A stretch of 64,000 nucleotides of DNA from Chryseomicrobium palamuruense. GTDB lineage: Bacteria; Bacillota; Bacilli; Bacillales_A; Planococcaceae. The translations under genes and the position numbers were made by a program. The notes below the pieces were generated by a model. It was not told the DNA's origin. It saw nothing but the letters and a program-made list of their open reading frames with translations, and searched no databases. Below, piece after piece: positions 24,718 to 34,213 of the stretch. Every line of letters begins with the position of its first letter. Within the stretch, counting starts at the first letter, position 1. Location of the stretch: the NCBI RefSeq assembly GCF_042649045.1, contig NZ_JBHSEF010000009.1, positions 372,001 through 436,000 on the forward strand, in the 5' to 3' direction.

Positions 24718-26226
24718 ATGAGCATCAAAGCTGAAGAAATCAGTGTCTTGATTAAGCAGCAGATTCAAAACTACGAATCTGAAATGAAAGTAAGCGATGT
24801 GGGTACAGTTATCCAAGTCGGTGACGGTATCGCTCGTGCTCATGGTCTCGACAACGTCATGGCTGGAGAGCTTCTTGAGTTCTCAACAGGTGTACTTGGT
24901 ATGGCGCAAAACCTTGAGGAAAACAACGTAGGTATCGTTATCCTTGGACCATACACAGACATCAAAGAAGGCGATGAAGTACGTCGTACAGGCCGTATTA
25001 TGGAAGTACCAGTAGGAGAAGCGCTTATCGGGCGTGTTGTTAACCCACTTGGTATGCCACTAGATGGGCAAGGTCCTATCGCAACAACAAAATCTCGTCC
25101 GATCGAAAGCCCAGCACAAGGTGTTATGGCACGTAAATCGGTTCACGAGCCACTTCAAACAGGTATCAAAGCAATCGATGCACTAGTGCCAATCGGTCGT
25201 GGACAACGTGAGTTAATCATCGGTGACCGTCAGACTGGTAAAACATCTGTAGCTATCGATACAATTCTTAACCAAGCTGACCAAAACATGATCTGTATCT
25301 ATGTTGCTATTGGACAAAAAGAATCTACTGTACGTAACGTAGTAGAAACTTTACGTAAAAAAGGCGCACTAGATTACACAATCGTTGTAACAGCTTCGGC
25401 TTCTCAACCATCTCCATTACTATACCTAGCTCCTTATGCTGGTGTAACAATGGCAGAAGAATTCATGTTCCAAGGCAAGCACGTTCTTGTCGTGTACGAT
25501 GATCTTTCTAAACAAGCTGCGGCTTACCGTGAGCTTTCACTTCTATTAAAACGTCCTCCAGGTCGTGAAGCGTATCCAGGGGATGTATTCTACTTGCACA
25601 GCCGTTTACTTGAGCGTGCTGCAAAGTTGAATGAAACACTTGGTGCAGGTTCGATCACTGCATTACCGTTCGTTGAAACACAAGCAGGGGATATCTCAGC
25701 TTACATTCCAACAAACGTAATCTCGATCACAGATGGTCAGATCTTCTTACAGTCTGATTTATTCTTCTCTGGTGTACGTCCAGCAATCAACGCGGGTCTT
25801 TCTGTATCACGTGTAGGTGGTTCTGCCCAGATCAAAGCAATGAAAAAAGTTGCAGGTACACTTCGTCTTGACTTAGCGGCTTTCCGTGAACTTGAAGCAT
25901 TCGCTCAGTTCGGTTCAGACTTAGATGCATCTACTCAAGCAAAACTAAACCGTGGTCAACGTACTGTTGAAGTATTGAAGCAAGACTTGAACTCTCCTAT
26001 CAAAGTGGAGAAGCAAGTTGTCATTCTTTACGCTCTAACACGTGGCCTTCTTGACGATGTTGCCTTAACGGATGTTCGTCGTTTCGAAAGCGAACTTCTT
26101 AGCTGGTTAGATTCAAACCACACAAACGTTTTAGATCACATTCGTACTACTAAAGATCTTCCTGCAGACGAAGATGTAGTGAACGCAATCAACGAGTTCA
26201 AAAAGACATTTGCAGCAAGTGAATAA
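24718..26226 (+). CDS. atpA: F0F1 ATP synthase subunit alpha
   Basis: Regulatory nucleotide-binding subunit of F1, 502 residues from the ATG at 24718 (same length as B. subtilis AtpA); an in-frame GTG nine bases earlier lies inside the GAGAGGTGA ribosome binding site. P-loop GDRQTGKT near residues 169-176; the conserved PAINAGLSVSRVGGSAQ segment is intact. Confidence 0.97.
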   Translation: MSIKAEEISVLIKQQIQNYESEMKVSDVGTVIQVGDGIARAHGLDNVMAGELLEFSTGVLGMAQNLEENNVGIVILGPYTDIKEGDEVRRTGRIMEVPVGEALIGRVVNPLGMPLDGQGPIATTKSRPIESPAQGVMARKSVHEPLQTGIKAIDALVPIGRGQRELIIGDRQTGKTSVAIDTILNQADQNMICIYVAIGQKESTVRNVVETLRKKGALDYTIVVTASASQPSPLLYLAPYAGVTMAEEFMFQGKHVLVVYDDLSKQAAAYRELSLLLKRPPGREAYPGDVFYLHSRLLERAAKLNETLGAGSITALPFVETQAGDISAYIPTNVISITDGQIFLQSDLFFSGVRPAINAGLSVSRVGGSAQIKAMKKVAGTLRLDLAAFRELEAFAQFGSDLDASTQAKLNRGQRTVEVLKQDLNSPIKVEKQVVILYALTRGLLDDVALTDVRRFESELLSWLDSNHTNVLDHIRTTKDLPADEDVVNAINEFKKTFAASE

Positions 26227-26261
26227 GTTCGAATAAAAAACGATAAGGTGGTGAAATACCA

Positions 26262-27119
26262 GTGGCATCATTACGCGATGTAAAAAATCGAATTACGTCT
26301 ACAAAGAAAACTAGTCAGATCACAAGAGCCATGCAAATGGTTTCGGCTTCGAAATTGAACCGTGCTGAATCGAATGCGAAAGCATACGTTCCGTATATGG
26401 GGAAAATTCAAGAGGTCGTAGCAGCCATCGCATCCGGTTCAGCTGACGCAAGTCATCCAATGTTGACTTCTCGTCCTGTCCAAAAAACTGCATACCTTGT
26501 GATCACGTCTGATCGTGGTCTTGCAGGAGCTTACAATGCAAACGTTTTACGTGCGGTAACAACTGCAATCAACACGCGTCATGCATCTGCAGATGATTAT
26601 GTCATCTTTGCAATCGGGCGCATGGGTCGCGACTTCTTCTTGAAGCGAGGCGCGAACGTGATTGAGTCGGAAGTTGGACTTCCTGACCAACCTTCTTTTG
26701 CAGACATTAAAGAGATTGCACGCAAAGCTGTTGGTATGTTCACAGAAGGTACGTATGACGAATTGTATATGTACTACAACCACTTTGTCAGTGCCATTTC
26801 TCAAGAAGTTACAGAGAAAAAGGTACTGCCATTAACGGATATCGCACCTGAAGCAGGAACAGCATCGTATGAATTCGAGCCGTCTCCTGAAGCCATCTTA
26901 GAAGTATTGCTTCCGCAGTACGCTGAGAGCTTAATCTTCGGTGCGCTACTCGACGGAAAAGCAAGTGAACATGCTGCACGTATGACAGCAATGAAGAGTG
27001 CAACAGACAATGCATCCGATTTAATCAACAGTTTGACATTAGTATATAACCGTGCACGTCAAGCGGCGATCACTCAAGAAATTACCGAGATCGTTGGCGG
27101 AGCGTCAGCATTAGAATAA
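26262..27119 (+). CDS. atpG: F0F1 ATP synthase subunit gamma
   Basis: Central rotor shaft, 285 residues. The N- and C-terminal helices that form the coiled coil are conserved: ASLRDVKNRITSTKKTSQIT at the start and RQAAITQEITEIVGGASALE at the end. It starts with GTG at 26262 after AAGGTGGTGAAA. Confidence 0.96.
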   Translation: MASLRDVKNRITSTKKTSQITRAMQMVSASKLNRAESNAKAYVPYMGKIQEVVAAIASGSADASHPMLTSRPVQKTAYLVITSDRGLAGAYNANVLRAVTTAINTRHASADDYVIFAIGRMGRDFFLKRGANVIESEVGLPDQPSFADIKEIARKAVGMFTEGTYDELYMYYNHFVSAISQEVTEKKVLPLTDIAPEAGTASYEFEPSPEAILEVLLPQYAESLIFGALLDGKASEHAARMTAMKSATDNASDLINSLTLVYNRARQAAITQEITEIVGGASALE

Positions 27120-27141
27120 AGTAAGACAGGAGGGAACAGTA

Positions 27142-28557
27142 GTGAACAAAGGATATGTTCTACAGGTAATGGGACCGGTTGTTGACGTGAAATTCAGCAA
27201 CGGCCAGCTACCAGAAATCTACAATGCATTAACTGTAGCGATCGAACGTCCAAATGAAGCGCCTTCTACTTTAACACTTGAAGTAGCGTTACACTTAGGT
27301 GATGATTCAGTTCGCACAATCGCAATGTCTTCAACGGATGGTTTGAAGCGTGGCGAGGAAGTAACAGACTTGGGTGCAGCTATCTCTGTTCCAGTTGGAA
27401 ACGCTACTTTAGGTCGCGTATTCAACGTATTAGGAGAAGTTATTGACTTAGGAGAAGAGATCCCGTCTTCAGAACGTCGTGATCCAATTCACCGTCTTGC
27501 ACCAACGTTCGAAAACCTTTCAACAGAAGTTGAAATTCTTGAAACAGGTATCAAAGTAGTTGACCTTCTAGCACCATACATCAAAGGTGGTAAAATCGGT
27601 CTCTTCGGTGGTGCCGGAGTAGGGAAAACGGTTCTTATCCAAGAACTGATCAACAACATTGCTCAAGAGCACGCAGGTATCTCTGTATTTGCTGGAGTTG
27701 GTGAGCGTACGCGTGAAGGAAATGACTTATTCCACGAGATGAGCGATTCAGGCGTAATCAAGCAAACAGCAATGGTATTTGGTCAAATGAACGAGCCACC
27801 AGGCGCACGTATGCGTGTTGCTTTGTCTGGTTTGACAATGGCTGAGTATTTCCGTGATGAGCAGGGTGCAGACGTACTTCTTTTCATCGACAACATCTTC
27901 CGCTTCACGCAAGCAGGTTCAGAGGTATCGGCACTATTAGGTCGTATGCCATCTGCCGTTGGTTACCAGCCAACACTTGCAACGGAAATGGGTCAATTGC
28001 AAGAGCGAATCACGTCGACGTCAACAGGTTCTGTAACATCGATCCAAGCGATCTATGTACCAGCCGATGACTACACGGATCCAGCTCCTGCAACAACTTT
28101 CGCTCACTTAGATGCAACAACTAACTTAGAGCGTAAACTTTCTGAAATGGGTATTTACCCTGCAGTAGATCCACTTGCTTCTACTTCACGTGCACTTTCT
28201 CCTGAAATCGTAGGCGAAGAGCATTACACAGTAGCTCGTCAAGTTCAGGTAACATTACAGCGCTACCGCGAACTTCAAGATATCATCGCTATCTTAGGTA
28301 TGGATGAATTATCTGATGATGATAAGCAAACAGTTAACCGTGCTCGTCGTATCCAGTTCTACCTGTCTCAGAACTTCCACGTAGCGGAGCAGTTCACAGG
28401 TCAACAAGGTTCGTACGTACCGGTTAAAGAAACAGTTCAAGGGTTCAAACAAATCCTTGAAGGCAAATACGACCACCTTCCTGAAGATGCTTTCCGTCTA
28501 GTTGGACGCATCGAAGAAGTAATCGAAAAAGCAAAAGCTATGGGTGTAGAAGCCTAA
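27142..28557 (+). CDS. atpD: F0F1 ATP synthase subunit beta
   Basis: Catalytic subunit of F1, 471 residues. P-loop GGAGVGKT near residues 156-163, catalytic GERTREG and the DELSDDD hinge motif are visible. It starts with GTG at 27142 after AGGAGGGAA. Codon use is strongly biased, as expected of a highly expressed gene. Confidence 0.98.
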   Translation: MNKGYVLQVMGPVVDVKFSNGQLPEIYNALTVAIERPNEAPSTLTLEVALHLGDDSVRTIAMSSTDGLKRGEEVTDLGAAISVPVGNATLGRVFNVLGEVIDLGEEIPSSERRDPIHRLAPTFENLSTEVEILETGIKVVDLLAPYIKGGKIGLFGGAGVGKTVLIQELINNIAQEHAGISVFAGVGERTREGNDLFHEMSDSGVIKQTAMVFGQMNEPPGARMRVALSGLTMAEYFRDEQGADVLLFIDNIFRFTQAGSEVSALLGRMPSAVGYQPTLATEMGQLQERITSTSTGSVTSIQAIYVPADDYTDPAPATTFAHLDATTNLERKLSEMGIYPAVDPLASTSRALSPEIVGEEHYTVARQVQVTLQRYRELQDIIAILGMDELSDDDKQTVNRARRIQFYLSQNFHVAEQFTGQQGSYVPVKETVQGFKQILEGKYDHLPEDAFRLVGRIEEVIEKAKAMGVEA

Positions 28558-28581
28558 TACGAGGGACCAGGAGGAAAGCAA

Positions 28582-28986
28582 ATGCCGACATTAACAGTCA
28601 ATATTGTCACTCCAGACGGCCCAGTATACGATGGTCAAGTAGATATGGTGATCGCGAAAACGATCACAGGTGAAGTTGGGATTTTGCCAGGGCATATTCC
28701 AATGGTCGCACCTCTTGAAATTGGTGCAGTGAAGCTAAAGCGTGATGGCAAGGTCGAGTACGTTGCGATCACTGGCGGCTTCGTTGAAGTTCGCCCTCAG
28801 CAGGTATCGATTTTGACACCTTCTGCAGAGCTTGCTGAATCTATTGACGCTGCTCGTGCGAAAGAAGCACTTCGTCGTGCCGAAGAGCGCTTGCAGTCTA
28901 AACAAGATAACGTCGATTTCAAGCGTGCGGAACTTGCGTTACAGCGTGCCATGAATCGTATCAACGTTAAAGAGGGTAATATGTAA
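28582..28986 (+). CDS. atpC: F0F1 ATP synthase subunit epsilon
   Basis: Rotor-stalk subunit of 134 residues that inhibits ATP hydrolysis. N-terminal beta sandwich (1-85) with TGEVGILPGHIPM and a C-terminal helical hairpin (90-133) that can insert into the F1 head. It is the last gene of the atp operon and is followed by a terminator. Confidence 0.96.
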   Translation: MPTLTVNIVTPDGPVYDGQVDMVIAKTITGEVGILPGHIPMVAPLEIGAVKLKRDGKVEYVAITGGFVEVRPQQVSILTPSAELAESIDAARAKEALRRAEERLQSKQDNVDFKRAELALQRAMNRINVKEGNM

Positions 28987-28999
28987 ATTGCGTAAACTT

Positions 29000-29034
29000 C
29001 CTCGTCCACCTTTTCGGTGGGCGGGGTTTTTTGT
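29000..29034 (+). terminator. Terminator of the atp operon
   Basis: CCTCGTCCACC / GGTGGGCGGGG stem with a TTTTC loop and TTTTTT tail. Confidence 0.9.
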
Positions 29035-29084
29035 ATTTTAGCCAGTAATCAAAACAACTCATTCAACTTCTCTTGAGGTAGTAT

Positions 29085-29275
29085 GCAATCACCCATTGCA
29101 TATCGTGAGGTTGGACGACGGGACAGGTTGACAATGACAACGGTTTGTACTGTAATCTAGAAGATTTATCCTGCAATCATCACAGTTTTCCCTTCAATAA
29201 AAATACAATCCATTAATAAATGAATTTTTCCCTATAATTCAATGAATCATTCCCGCAATCCCCGTCCCCCGGTAA
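29085..29275. repeat. Degenerate repeats, TTCCC-N3-AAT motif
   Basis: The 29035-29472 spacer contains loosely repeated TCCTGCAATCA, TCCCTTCAATA, TCCCTATAATTC and TCCCGCAATCC at roughly 20-40 bp spacing. This resembles the other 21-22 bp arrays in the window but is more decayed. No gene is seen here. Confidence 0.45.
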
Positions 29276-29472
29276 ACATTGTCACAAATAAAGACCTTAA
29301 ATGGCTAAAGCCCTTACTAGGAATATCTTAAGTAGCCATCTGACATCATTCATCATTCCTAAAATCCCCTAAATATTCGTATAGGAACGGCCAAAACTCA
29401 TTATGATATATATTCACTTGGGACAATCTAAAAAATCCTCCATCATCTACACTGAGACAAAGGGGGAATCAA

Positions 29473-30449
29473 ATGGAAAACCATCAAAATGCAAAGAAAA
29501 TTGAACGTAAGAAAACGCACTATCTGATTGGTCTAAAGGAACTGAGTATGCGAATACCGGTAACGAATCAAAAGGAACGTAGCTACTTTCCACGACTTCA
29601 TGCAGCTGCTCAAGCAGGGTACAATGGTGAGATGAAAATTGATCATATATTGGAACGAGTGCCGCTACCAAAACTACATTCAATTTTTACAGACTTTCAA
29701 ACACAATCGAAATTTGGATCGTTCTATCAAATGGATACGCTTGTGTGAACGAATCGGTATATTCTACTTTTAGAAATCATAAATATTCGTGGCACAATTG
29801 ATTTTCATACAAATCCTGCACATATTCTACGGACCTACGAAGGTGTTACAGAAAGAGGGATTGTCTGGTCCATCAACTTCATCGAGATCTGCAAACATTG
29901 AAATCCATTATAGAGCCTACTATACAAACAATTCCAATCTATTCAGCCATTGTCTTTTCACACGCTCAAGTAAGAGTGTCGAGTTATCCGGAACAAACTA
30001 AGATTCTTTACAAAAACCAAGTAAACTTCTTCATTGAAAAATTAAATTCACTTCCGGAAAAGTGCGAGCACAAAGCATTCCAATCTTTGATAAAACGTCT
30101 CAAGTCCCATCATTTAAACTTTACTAGTGTCCTTCTCAATGCACGATATTCTCTTGAAGAAAGTAGCTTAAGGAGAGGTATATTTTGCAAAATCTGTGAG
30201 GAACCAATGATTGCTCTTGAAAACTCGAAAATGTTTACTTGCACCCTTTGTAATCTCTCAGAAAAATATGCTGTAAAGCGTTCTATAATTGGACTCTTTG
30301 AGATATTCGGAAATCCACTTAAACTGAATCAGTGCAGAACACACTTAACTATCCATTCCAAAGAAAAGATCTACTACGCACTGAAACAACTCCAATGTAA
30401 ACGGATAGGCAATACAAAAGCAGCCGCCTATTTCTTTCCTGCCAAATAA
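29473..30449 (+). pseudogene. NERD-domain protein gene, broken by a nonsense codon and a frameshift
   Basis: The first frame (29473-29748, after AAAGGGGGAA) encodes 91 residues with NERD-type AGYNGEMKIDHIL and FYQMDTLV, and ends at TGA 29746. Translation past that TGA continues the same domain (TNRYILLLEIINIRGTIDF, then HILRTYEGVTER) to about 29856, after which homology moves to another frame (VHQLHRDLQTLKSIIEP...) and runs to 30449, ending with a CxxC...CxxC zinc ribbon (CKICEE, CTLCN). NERD domains are nuclease-related (PD-(D/E)XK-like) with an E-x-K centre; here the lysine is isoleucine (LEIIN), so the catalytic residue is lost too. Three independent lesions indicate a decayed gene. The call rests on domain pattern, not a database search. 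Confidence 0.8.
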
Positions 30450-30680
30450 ATAAAAGCGAAGAACAATCCCCAGGTTCTTCGACATTTCCCCTACAAGTTT
30501 CTATGCACCTGACATCCACCAAATAATTTCACACCAAACCCCCACAAATCTCTCAACCAATCCGAATGAATTCATGGAACTCGTCCTTGTGAAAAAAATT
30601 CACAAGTTGGTCAATTGCTCTCACCAAATTCTCATGTTCAGCCGATATAATAGAAAGTATGTGAGGAGGAGAGCATACCC

Positions 30681-30917
30681 ATGACACTTACAGATCTAGG
30701 AATACAAGCAACCATCGGCATAGCGGTGCATCTTTTTTTTATCGCCGTAGCCTTCTATGGTCTACAAAGTGTCCGGCTCGATGTCGTCTTTAAAAAAGGC
30801 CACGTCTTTCAGGTGCAAATAATGATGATTCTGCTCAGTCTTGTCATTGGAACAATTGCTGGAAACTTCTTTCTACAATTAATGAACTGGTCATCACAGC
30901 TTCAATTTTTATTTTAA
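30681..30917 (+). CDS. ywzB: DUF1146 family membrane protein (YwzB-like)
   Basis: Small protein of 78 residues with two transmembrane segments (about 14-30 and 47-68), the DUF1146 family, located between the atp operon and murAA as B. subtilis ywzB. Function unknown. TGAGGAGGAGAGC precedes the ATG, and a TATAAT sits 30 bp upstream. A strong palindrome lies just after the stop. Confidence 0.85.
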   Translation: MTLTDLGIQATIGIAVHLFFIAVAFYGLQSVRLDVVFKKGHVFQVQIMMILLSLVIGTIAGNFFLQLMNWSSQLQFLF

Positions 30918-30931
30918 TAATTCTAAGGAAG

Positions 30932-30984
30932 TTCGACAGAAAATATCTCATCATATTTCCCGGGAAATATTTCGTCGAATGATG
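30932..30984. promoter_or_regulatory. Nested palindrome with Spo0A-box-like arms
   Basis: Core 18-bp perfect palindrome ATATTTCCCGGGAAATAT (30953-30970) inside larger arms TTCGACA (30932-30938) and GTCGAA; TTCGACA is the reverse complement of the 0A box TGTCGAA. It lies between ywzB and the murA1 promoter without a U-run, so it is more likely an operator than a terminator. Confidence 0.4.
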
Positions 30985-31088
30985 TTTAAGTCAAACCTTG
31001 TAGGGTATCTAAAAAATAGCTGAACATTAGAAAAATAAACACATACTATAGTAATACAAAATGTTGTGATAATAGGGGATTAAGTTAC

Positions 31089-31117
31089 TTGTCAGACCTC
31101 TTTTTTCATTGTATGAT
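31089..31117 (+). promoter_or_regulatory. Sigma-A promoter of murA1
   Basis: TTGTCA (31089-31094), 17-bp spacer, TATGAT (31112-31117), about 90 bp upstream of the GTG start. Confidence 0.65.
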
Positions 31118-31207
31118 GTATCTTGTGTCTTAATACCCTAATTTCAACAATTAACGAACTGAAACCTATATAAAAGCATGTTATGTCAATTTTCGGAGGT
31201 AAGCAAA

Positions 31208-32503
31208 GTGGATAAAATAATTGTCAAAGGCGGGCGCGCATTAACTGGAAACGTACGTGTCGAGGGAGCTAAAAATGCAGTACTTCCTGTGCTTGCAGCA
31301 GCATTACTCGCATCGAAAGGAAAGAACATCATCAATGAAGTTCCTTCTCTAGCAGATGTAAAAACTATTAATGAGGTTCTTCGCAGCCTCAATACAAAAA
31401 TAGACTACAAACCTGAAAATAAACAGGTGATCATTGATTCTTCAGCTCCCCTAGAGAGTGAAGCACAATTCGAATACGTACGAAAAATGCGCGCATCGAT
31501 TCTAGTCATGGGTCCTATCTTAGCTCGTAACGGATTTGCACGAGTTGCCCTTCCGGGTGGATGTGCAATCGGTTCTCGTCCGATTGATCAGCATTTAAAA
31601 GGCTTTGAAGCGATGGGCGCCTCCATCTCTTTCGGCCAAGGATTTGTGGAAGCACGCACGGAAGGTCGTTTACAAGGTGCAAAAATCTACCTTGACTTCC
31701 CAAGTGTTGGTGCGACTGAAAACATCATGACGGCCGCTGCTTTAGCAGAAGGAACTACTGTCATCGAAAACGCAGCAAAAGAACCGGAAATTGTTGACCT
31801 TGCCAACTTCATCAACAACATGGGGGGTAAAGTCAAAGGGGCCGGTACAGACGTCATCAAAATCGAAGGCGTGAAGGAACTGGTTGGTGCAGAGCACACC
31901 ATTATTCCAGACCGTATCGAATCAGGTACATTCATGGTGGCAGCTGCCATCACGCGTGGCGATGTGATTATCGAAAACGCAGTGCCTGAACATATGACAG
32001 CCCTTATTTCAAAAATGCAGGAAATGGGTGTAAAAATCACGGAAACAGAACAAGGCTTACGTGTCAAAGCGGAAGGCGAATTAAAATCCGTAGATATCAA
32101 AACGATGCCTCACCCAGGATTCCCAACTGATATGCAGTCACAGATGATGTCACTCATGATGACAGCACACGGTACTGGGATTATCACAGAAACTGTATTC
32201 GAAAACCGTTTCATGCACGTCGAAGAATTCCGCCGCATGAACGGAAACTTAAAAATAGAAGGTCGCTCCGTCATCATGGAGAACCCATCCGACCTACAAG
32301 GTGCAGAAGTTGCCGCAACTGACTTGCGCGCAGCCGCCGCTTTAATCCTTGCAGGACTTGTAGCAGATGGGATCACTCGTGTGACTGAACTGAAACACTT
32401 AGATCGAGGGTACGTGAATTTCGACAAGAAATTAGCAGCACTTGGTGCAGATGTTGAACGTGTAGGCTCAGAATCCGCAGAACGCGAAACACAACTGGTC
32501 TAA
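31208..32503 (+). CDS. murAA: UDP-N-acetylglucosamine 1-carboxyvinyltransferase (MurA1)
   Basis: Second MurA in the window, 431 residues, by position the main MurAA of Bacillales (after ywzB, before spoIID). It starts at GTG 31208 behind GGAGGTAAGCAAA; the longer frame from 31178 covers that ribosome binding site. Lys-Asn pair in EGAKNAVLP near residue 22 and catalytic C119 in GGCAIGSRPIDQHLKG. A terminator follows directly. Confidence 0.96.
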   Translation: MDKIIVKGGRALTGNVRVEGAKNAVLPVLAAALLASKGKNIINEVPSLADVKTINEVLRSLNTKIDYKPENKQVIIDSSAPLESEAQFEYVRKMRASILVMGPILARNGFARVALPGGCAIGSRPIDQHLKGFEAMGASISFGQGFVEARTEGRLQGAKIYLDFPSVGATENIMTAAALAEGTTVIENAAKEPEIVDLANFINNMGGKVKGAGTDVIKIEGVKELVGAEHTIIPDRIESGTFMVAAAITRGDVIIENAVPEHMTALISKMQEMGVKITETEQGLRVKAEGELKSVDIKTMPHPGFPTDMQSQMMSLMMTAHGTGIITETVFENRFMHVEEFRRMNGNLKIEGRSVIMENPSDLQGAEVAATDLRAAAALILAGLVADGITRVTELKHLDRGYVNFDKKLAALGADVERVGSESAERETQLV

Positions 32504-32523
32504 TACCCATTCATACTTTATAC

Positions 32524-32562
32524 AAAAGCAGTTGTCCTGATGCATAGGGCAACTGCTTTTTT
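32524..32562 (+). terminator. Terminator after murA1
   Basis: AAAAGCAGTTG (32524-32534) / CAACTGCTTTT (32550-32560), TTTTTT tail. Its right arm overlaps the spoIID promoter. Confidence 0.9.
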
Positions 32563-32570
32563 CATATACT
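32542..32570 (+). promoter_or_regulatory. Candidate sigma-E promoter of spoIID
   Basis: CATATACT (32563-32570) matches the sigma-E -10 consensus CATACANT closely and GCATAG (32542-32547) supplies the ATA of the -35 at 16-bp spacing. spoIID is a classic sigma-E gene. The predicted start point falls at about 32576-32578, on top of the ATG. Confidence 0.55.
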
Positions 32571-32575
32571 GCACC

Positions 32576-33466
32576 ATGAAAAAACTTGTGTACCCACTTC
32601 TCATCCTATCCACTTTCGCGGCAATCTATACCATTCCAATGACTCAACTTTCACCTACTGCAACTTGCGCGCCTACAATTCTCGTGAAAGGAGAACCTGA
32701 ACCCATCGCCCTCGATACCTATCTCCTTGGCGTTCTTGCCGGTGAAATGCCAGCAAGTTTCCCGGAGGAAGCCTTGCGTGCCCAGGCCTACGCCGCCCGT
32801 ACATATGCCCTGCGCGCCACAGATTTCGGGAGGAAGCAGCCAATAGGGACGACAACTGGATCGCAAGTTTATTTAAGCGCCTCTGAGCGTCAGACTAAAT
32901 GGGGTAAAGACACCGCCCTTTACGAAACAAAACTGAATGCGGCGATTGAGAGCACAGAGCACCATTACATTACGTTTCAGGAAGAGCCCATCACGGCCAT
33001 GTTTTTCTCTACCAGCAATGGGATGACCGAGTCCGCAGTGAATTATGGTGGCAATGAATATCCGTACCTTATTCCGGTTGCGAGTATGGAGCCGGATGTA
33101 AAACCGCAATCGAAGACACTCCCACTGGAAGAATTCGCGCAACTCCTCGGTGCCACGCCAGAACAAATCAAAGAGCTCACCTTGGTCCGTAATGAAACGA
33201 ATCGCGTCCAACTCGTCAAGCTCCCCAACCGCACGCTTACAGGACGTGAATTTCGGACGCTTTTCGAACTCCCTTCCACAGACTTTTCGATTCAACTCAT
33301 TGGTACGTCTGTTTATATATCAACAAAAGGCTATGGTCACGGAGTGGGCATGAGTCAATACGGTGCCAAAGCAATGGCTGAGCAGGGTGCAACAGCTGAA
33401 GACATTATCGCGCACTATTATCCAGGGACAGAATTTCGTGTCATTCAGGGCTGTGAAAAAAAGTAA
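32576..33466 (+). CDS. spoIID: Stage II sporulation protein D
   Basis: Lytic transglycosylase of the engulfment complex SpoIID-SpoIIM-SpoIIP, made in the mother cell. It has 296 residues: N-terminal membrane anchor MKKLVYPLLILSTFAAIY and the extracytoplasmic SpoIID domain with YLLGVLAGEMPASFPEEALRAQAYAARTYA; the Glu of AGEMP is the catalytic residue. The family ending GYGHGVGMSQYGAKAMAEQG is present. The ATG at 32576 gives the anchor; there is almost no room for a ribosome binding site between the terminator/promoter and the ATG. B. subtilis SpoIID is about 340 long. Confidence 0.93.
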   Translation: MKKLVYPLLILSTFAAIYTIPMTQLSPTATCAPTILVKGEPEPIALDTYLLGVLAGEMPASFPEEALRAQAYAARTYALRATDFGRKQPIGTTTGSQVYLSASERQTKWGKDTALYETKLNAAIESTEHHYITFQEEPITAMFFSTSNGMTESAVNYGGNEYPYLIPVASMEPDVKPQSKTLPLEEFAQLLGATPEQIKELTLVRNETNRVQLVKLPNRTLTGREFRTLFELPSTDFSIQLIGTSVYISTKGYGHGVGMSQYGAKAMAEQGATAEDIIAHYYPGTEFRVIQGCEKK

Positions 33467-33522
33467 AACACCCGCGTTTAAAACAAGACGGACAGGTTCA
33501 CACTGAAATCGAGGTGATGAAC

Positions 33523-34179
33523 ATGAACTCGTCAATGAAAAAACCACCATTCATTGAAGCAGCTAAAAAGAAATGGATCTACCCGGTCATCTACGGCGGT
33601 GCAGCCCTTGCCATTGCAGGACTTGCTTGGGGCTACACAGCAGTCAGTGGAGACGACGCAGCGCTCCCAGTAACGAGTCTCGAAATCAATGAAAACGCAG
33701 GGGAAACGGTGACGATCGAGCCGACACCAGCTGCAGAAGTCATGACGTATCCATACGATGAACAATTACTCGACAACATCTTTGTCGTCCAACCTTTCTA
33801 TGAAGTCGAAGCGCCAGAAGAAGAGCGCTCGAAATCCATTATGGTGTTCGGCAAAACCTATTCCACAATGGCTGGCGTTACACTTTCTCAAGGTGACGAA
33901 CCATTTGAAGTACGTGCCGCTCTGAGCGGAAAAGTAACGAACATCATTTCCGATGAATTTATGGGAGACGCTGTAGTGCTCACGCACGAGAATGGTTTTG
34001 AAACATTCTATCGTTCTGTAACCGACATCACGGTGAAAGTGGGAGACGAGGTCCGCCAAGGCGACCCGATTGCCACATCCAGCACTAACCACTGGAACAA
34101 GACAGCAGGCAACCACTTGCAGTTTGAAGTGAAACAAGACGGTACAGCCGTAAATCCTGCCAAGTTCATCGCATTTTAA
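33523..34179 (+). CDS. spoIIQ: Stage II sporulation protein Q, M23-like
   Basis: Forespore membrane protein that pairs with SpoIIIAH to form the channel between forespore and mother cell. It has 218 residues: membrane segment about 22-42, then a LytM/M23 fold (about 110-215). The HLQFEVKQDG motif remains, but the HxxxD motif needed for a zinc endopeptidase is absent, so a structural role is expected, as for B. subtilis SpoIIQ. The ATG at 33523 lies six bases after GAGGTG; an earlier ATG overlaps it. It follows spoIID by 56 bp. Confidence 0.9.
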   Translation: MNSSMKKPPFIEAAKKKWIYPVIYGGAALAIAGLAWGYTAVSGDDAALPVTSLEINENAGETVTIEPTPAAEVMTYPYDEQLLDNIFVVQPFYEVEAPEEERSKSIMVFGKTYSTMAGVTLSQGDEPFEVRAALSGKVTNIISDEFMGDAVVLTHENGFETFYRSVTDITVKVGDEVRQGDPIATSSTNHWNKTAGNHLQFEVKQDGTAVNPAKFIAF

Positions 34180-34182
34180 CCC

Positions 34183-34213
34183 ATCCCGCAGCGAATCAGC
34201 TGCGGGATTTTTC
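34183..34213 (+). terminator. Terminator after spoIIQ
   Basis: Perfect ATCCCGCAGC / GCTGCGGGAT stem with a GAATCA loop and a T-run. Confidence 0.92.

Noticed and set aside
29789..30001. Separate 70-residue gene downstream of 29748
   Set aside because: The frame is an accidental reading across the NERD pseudogene; the other two frames carry the domain residues.
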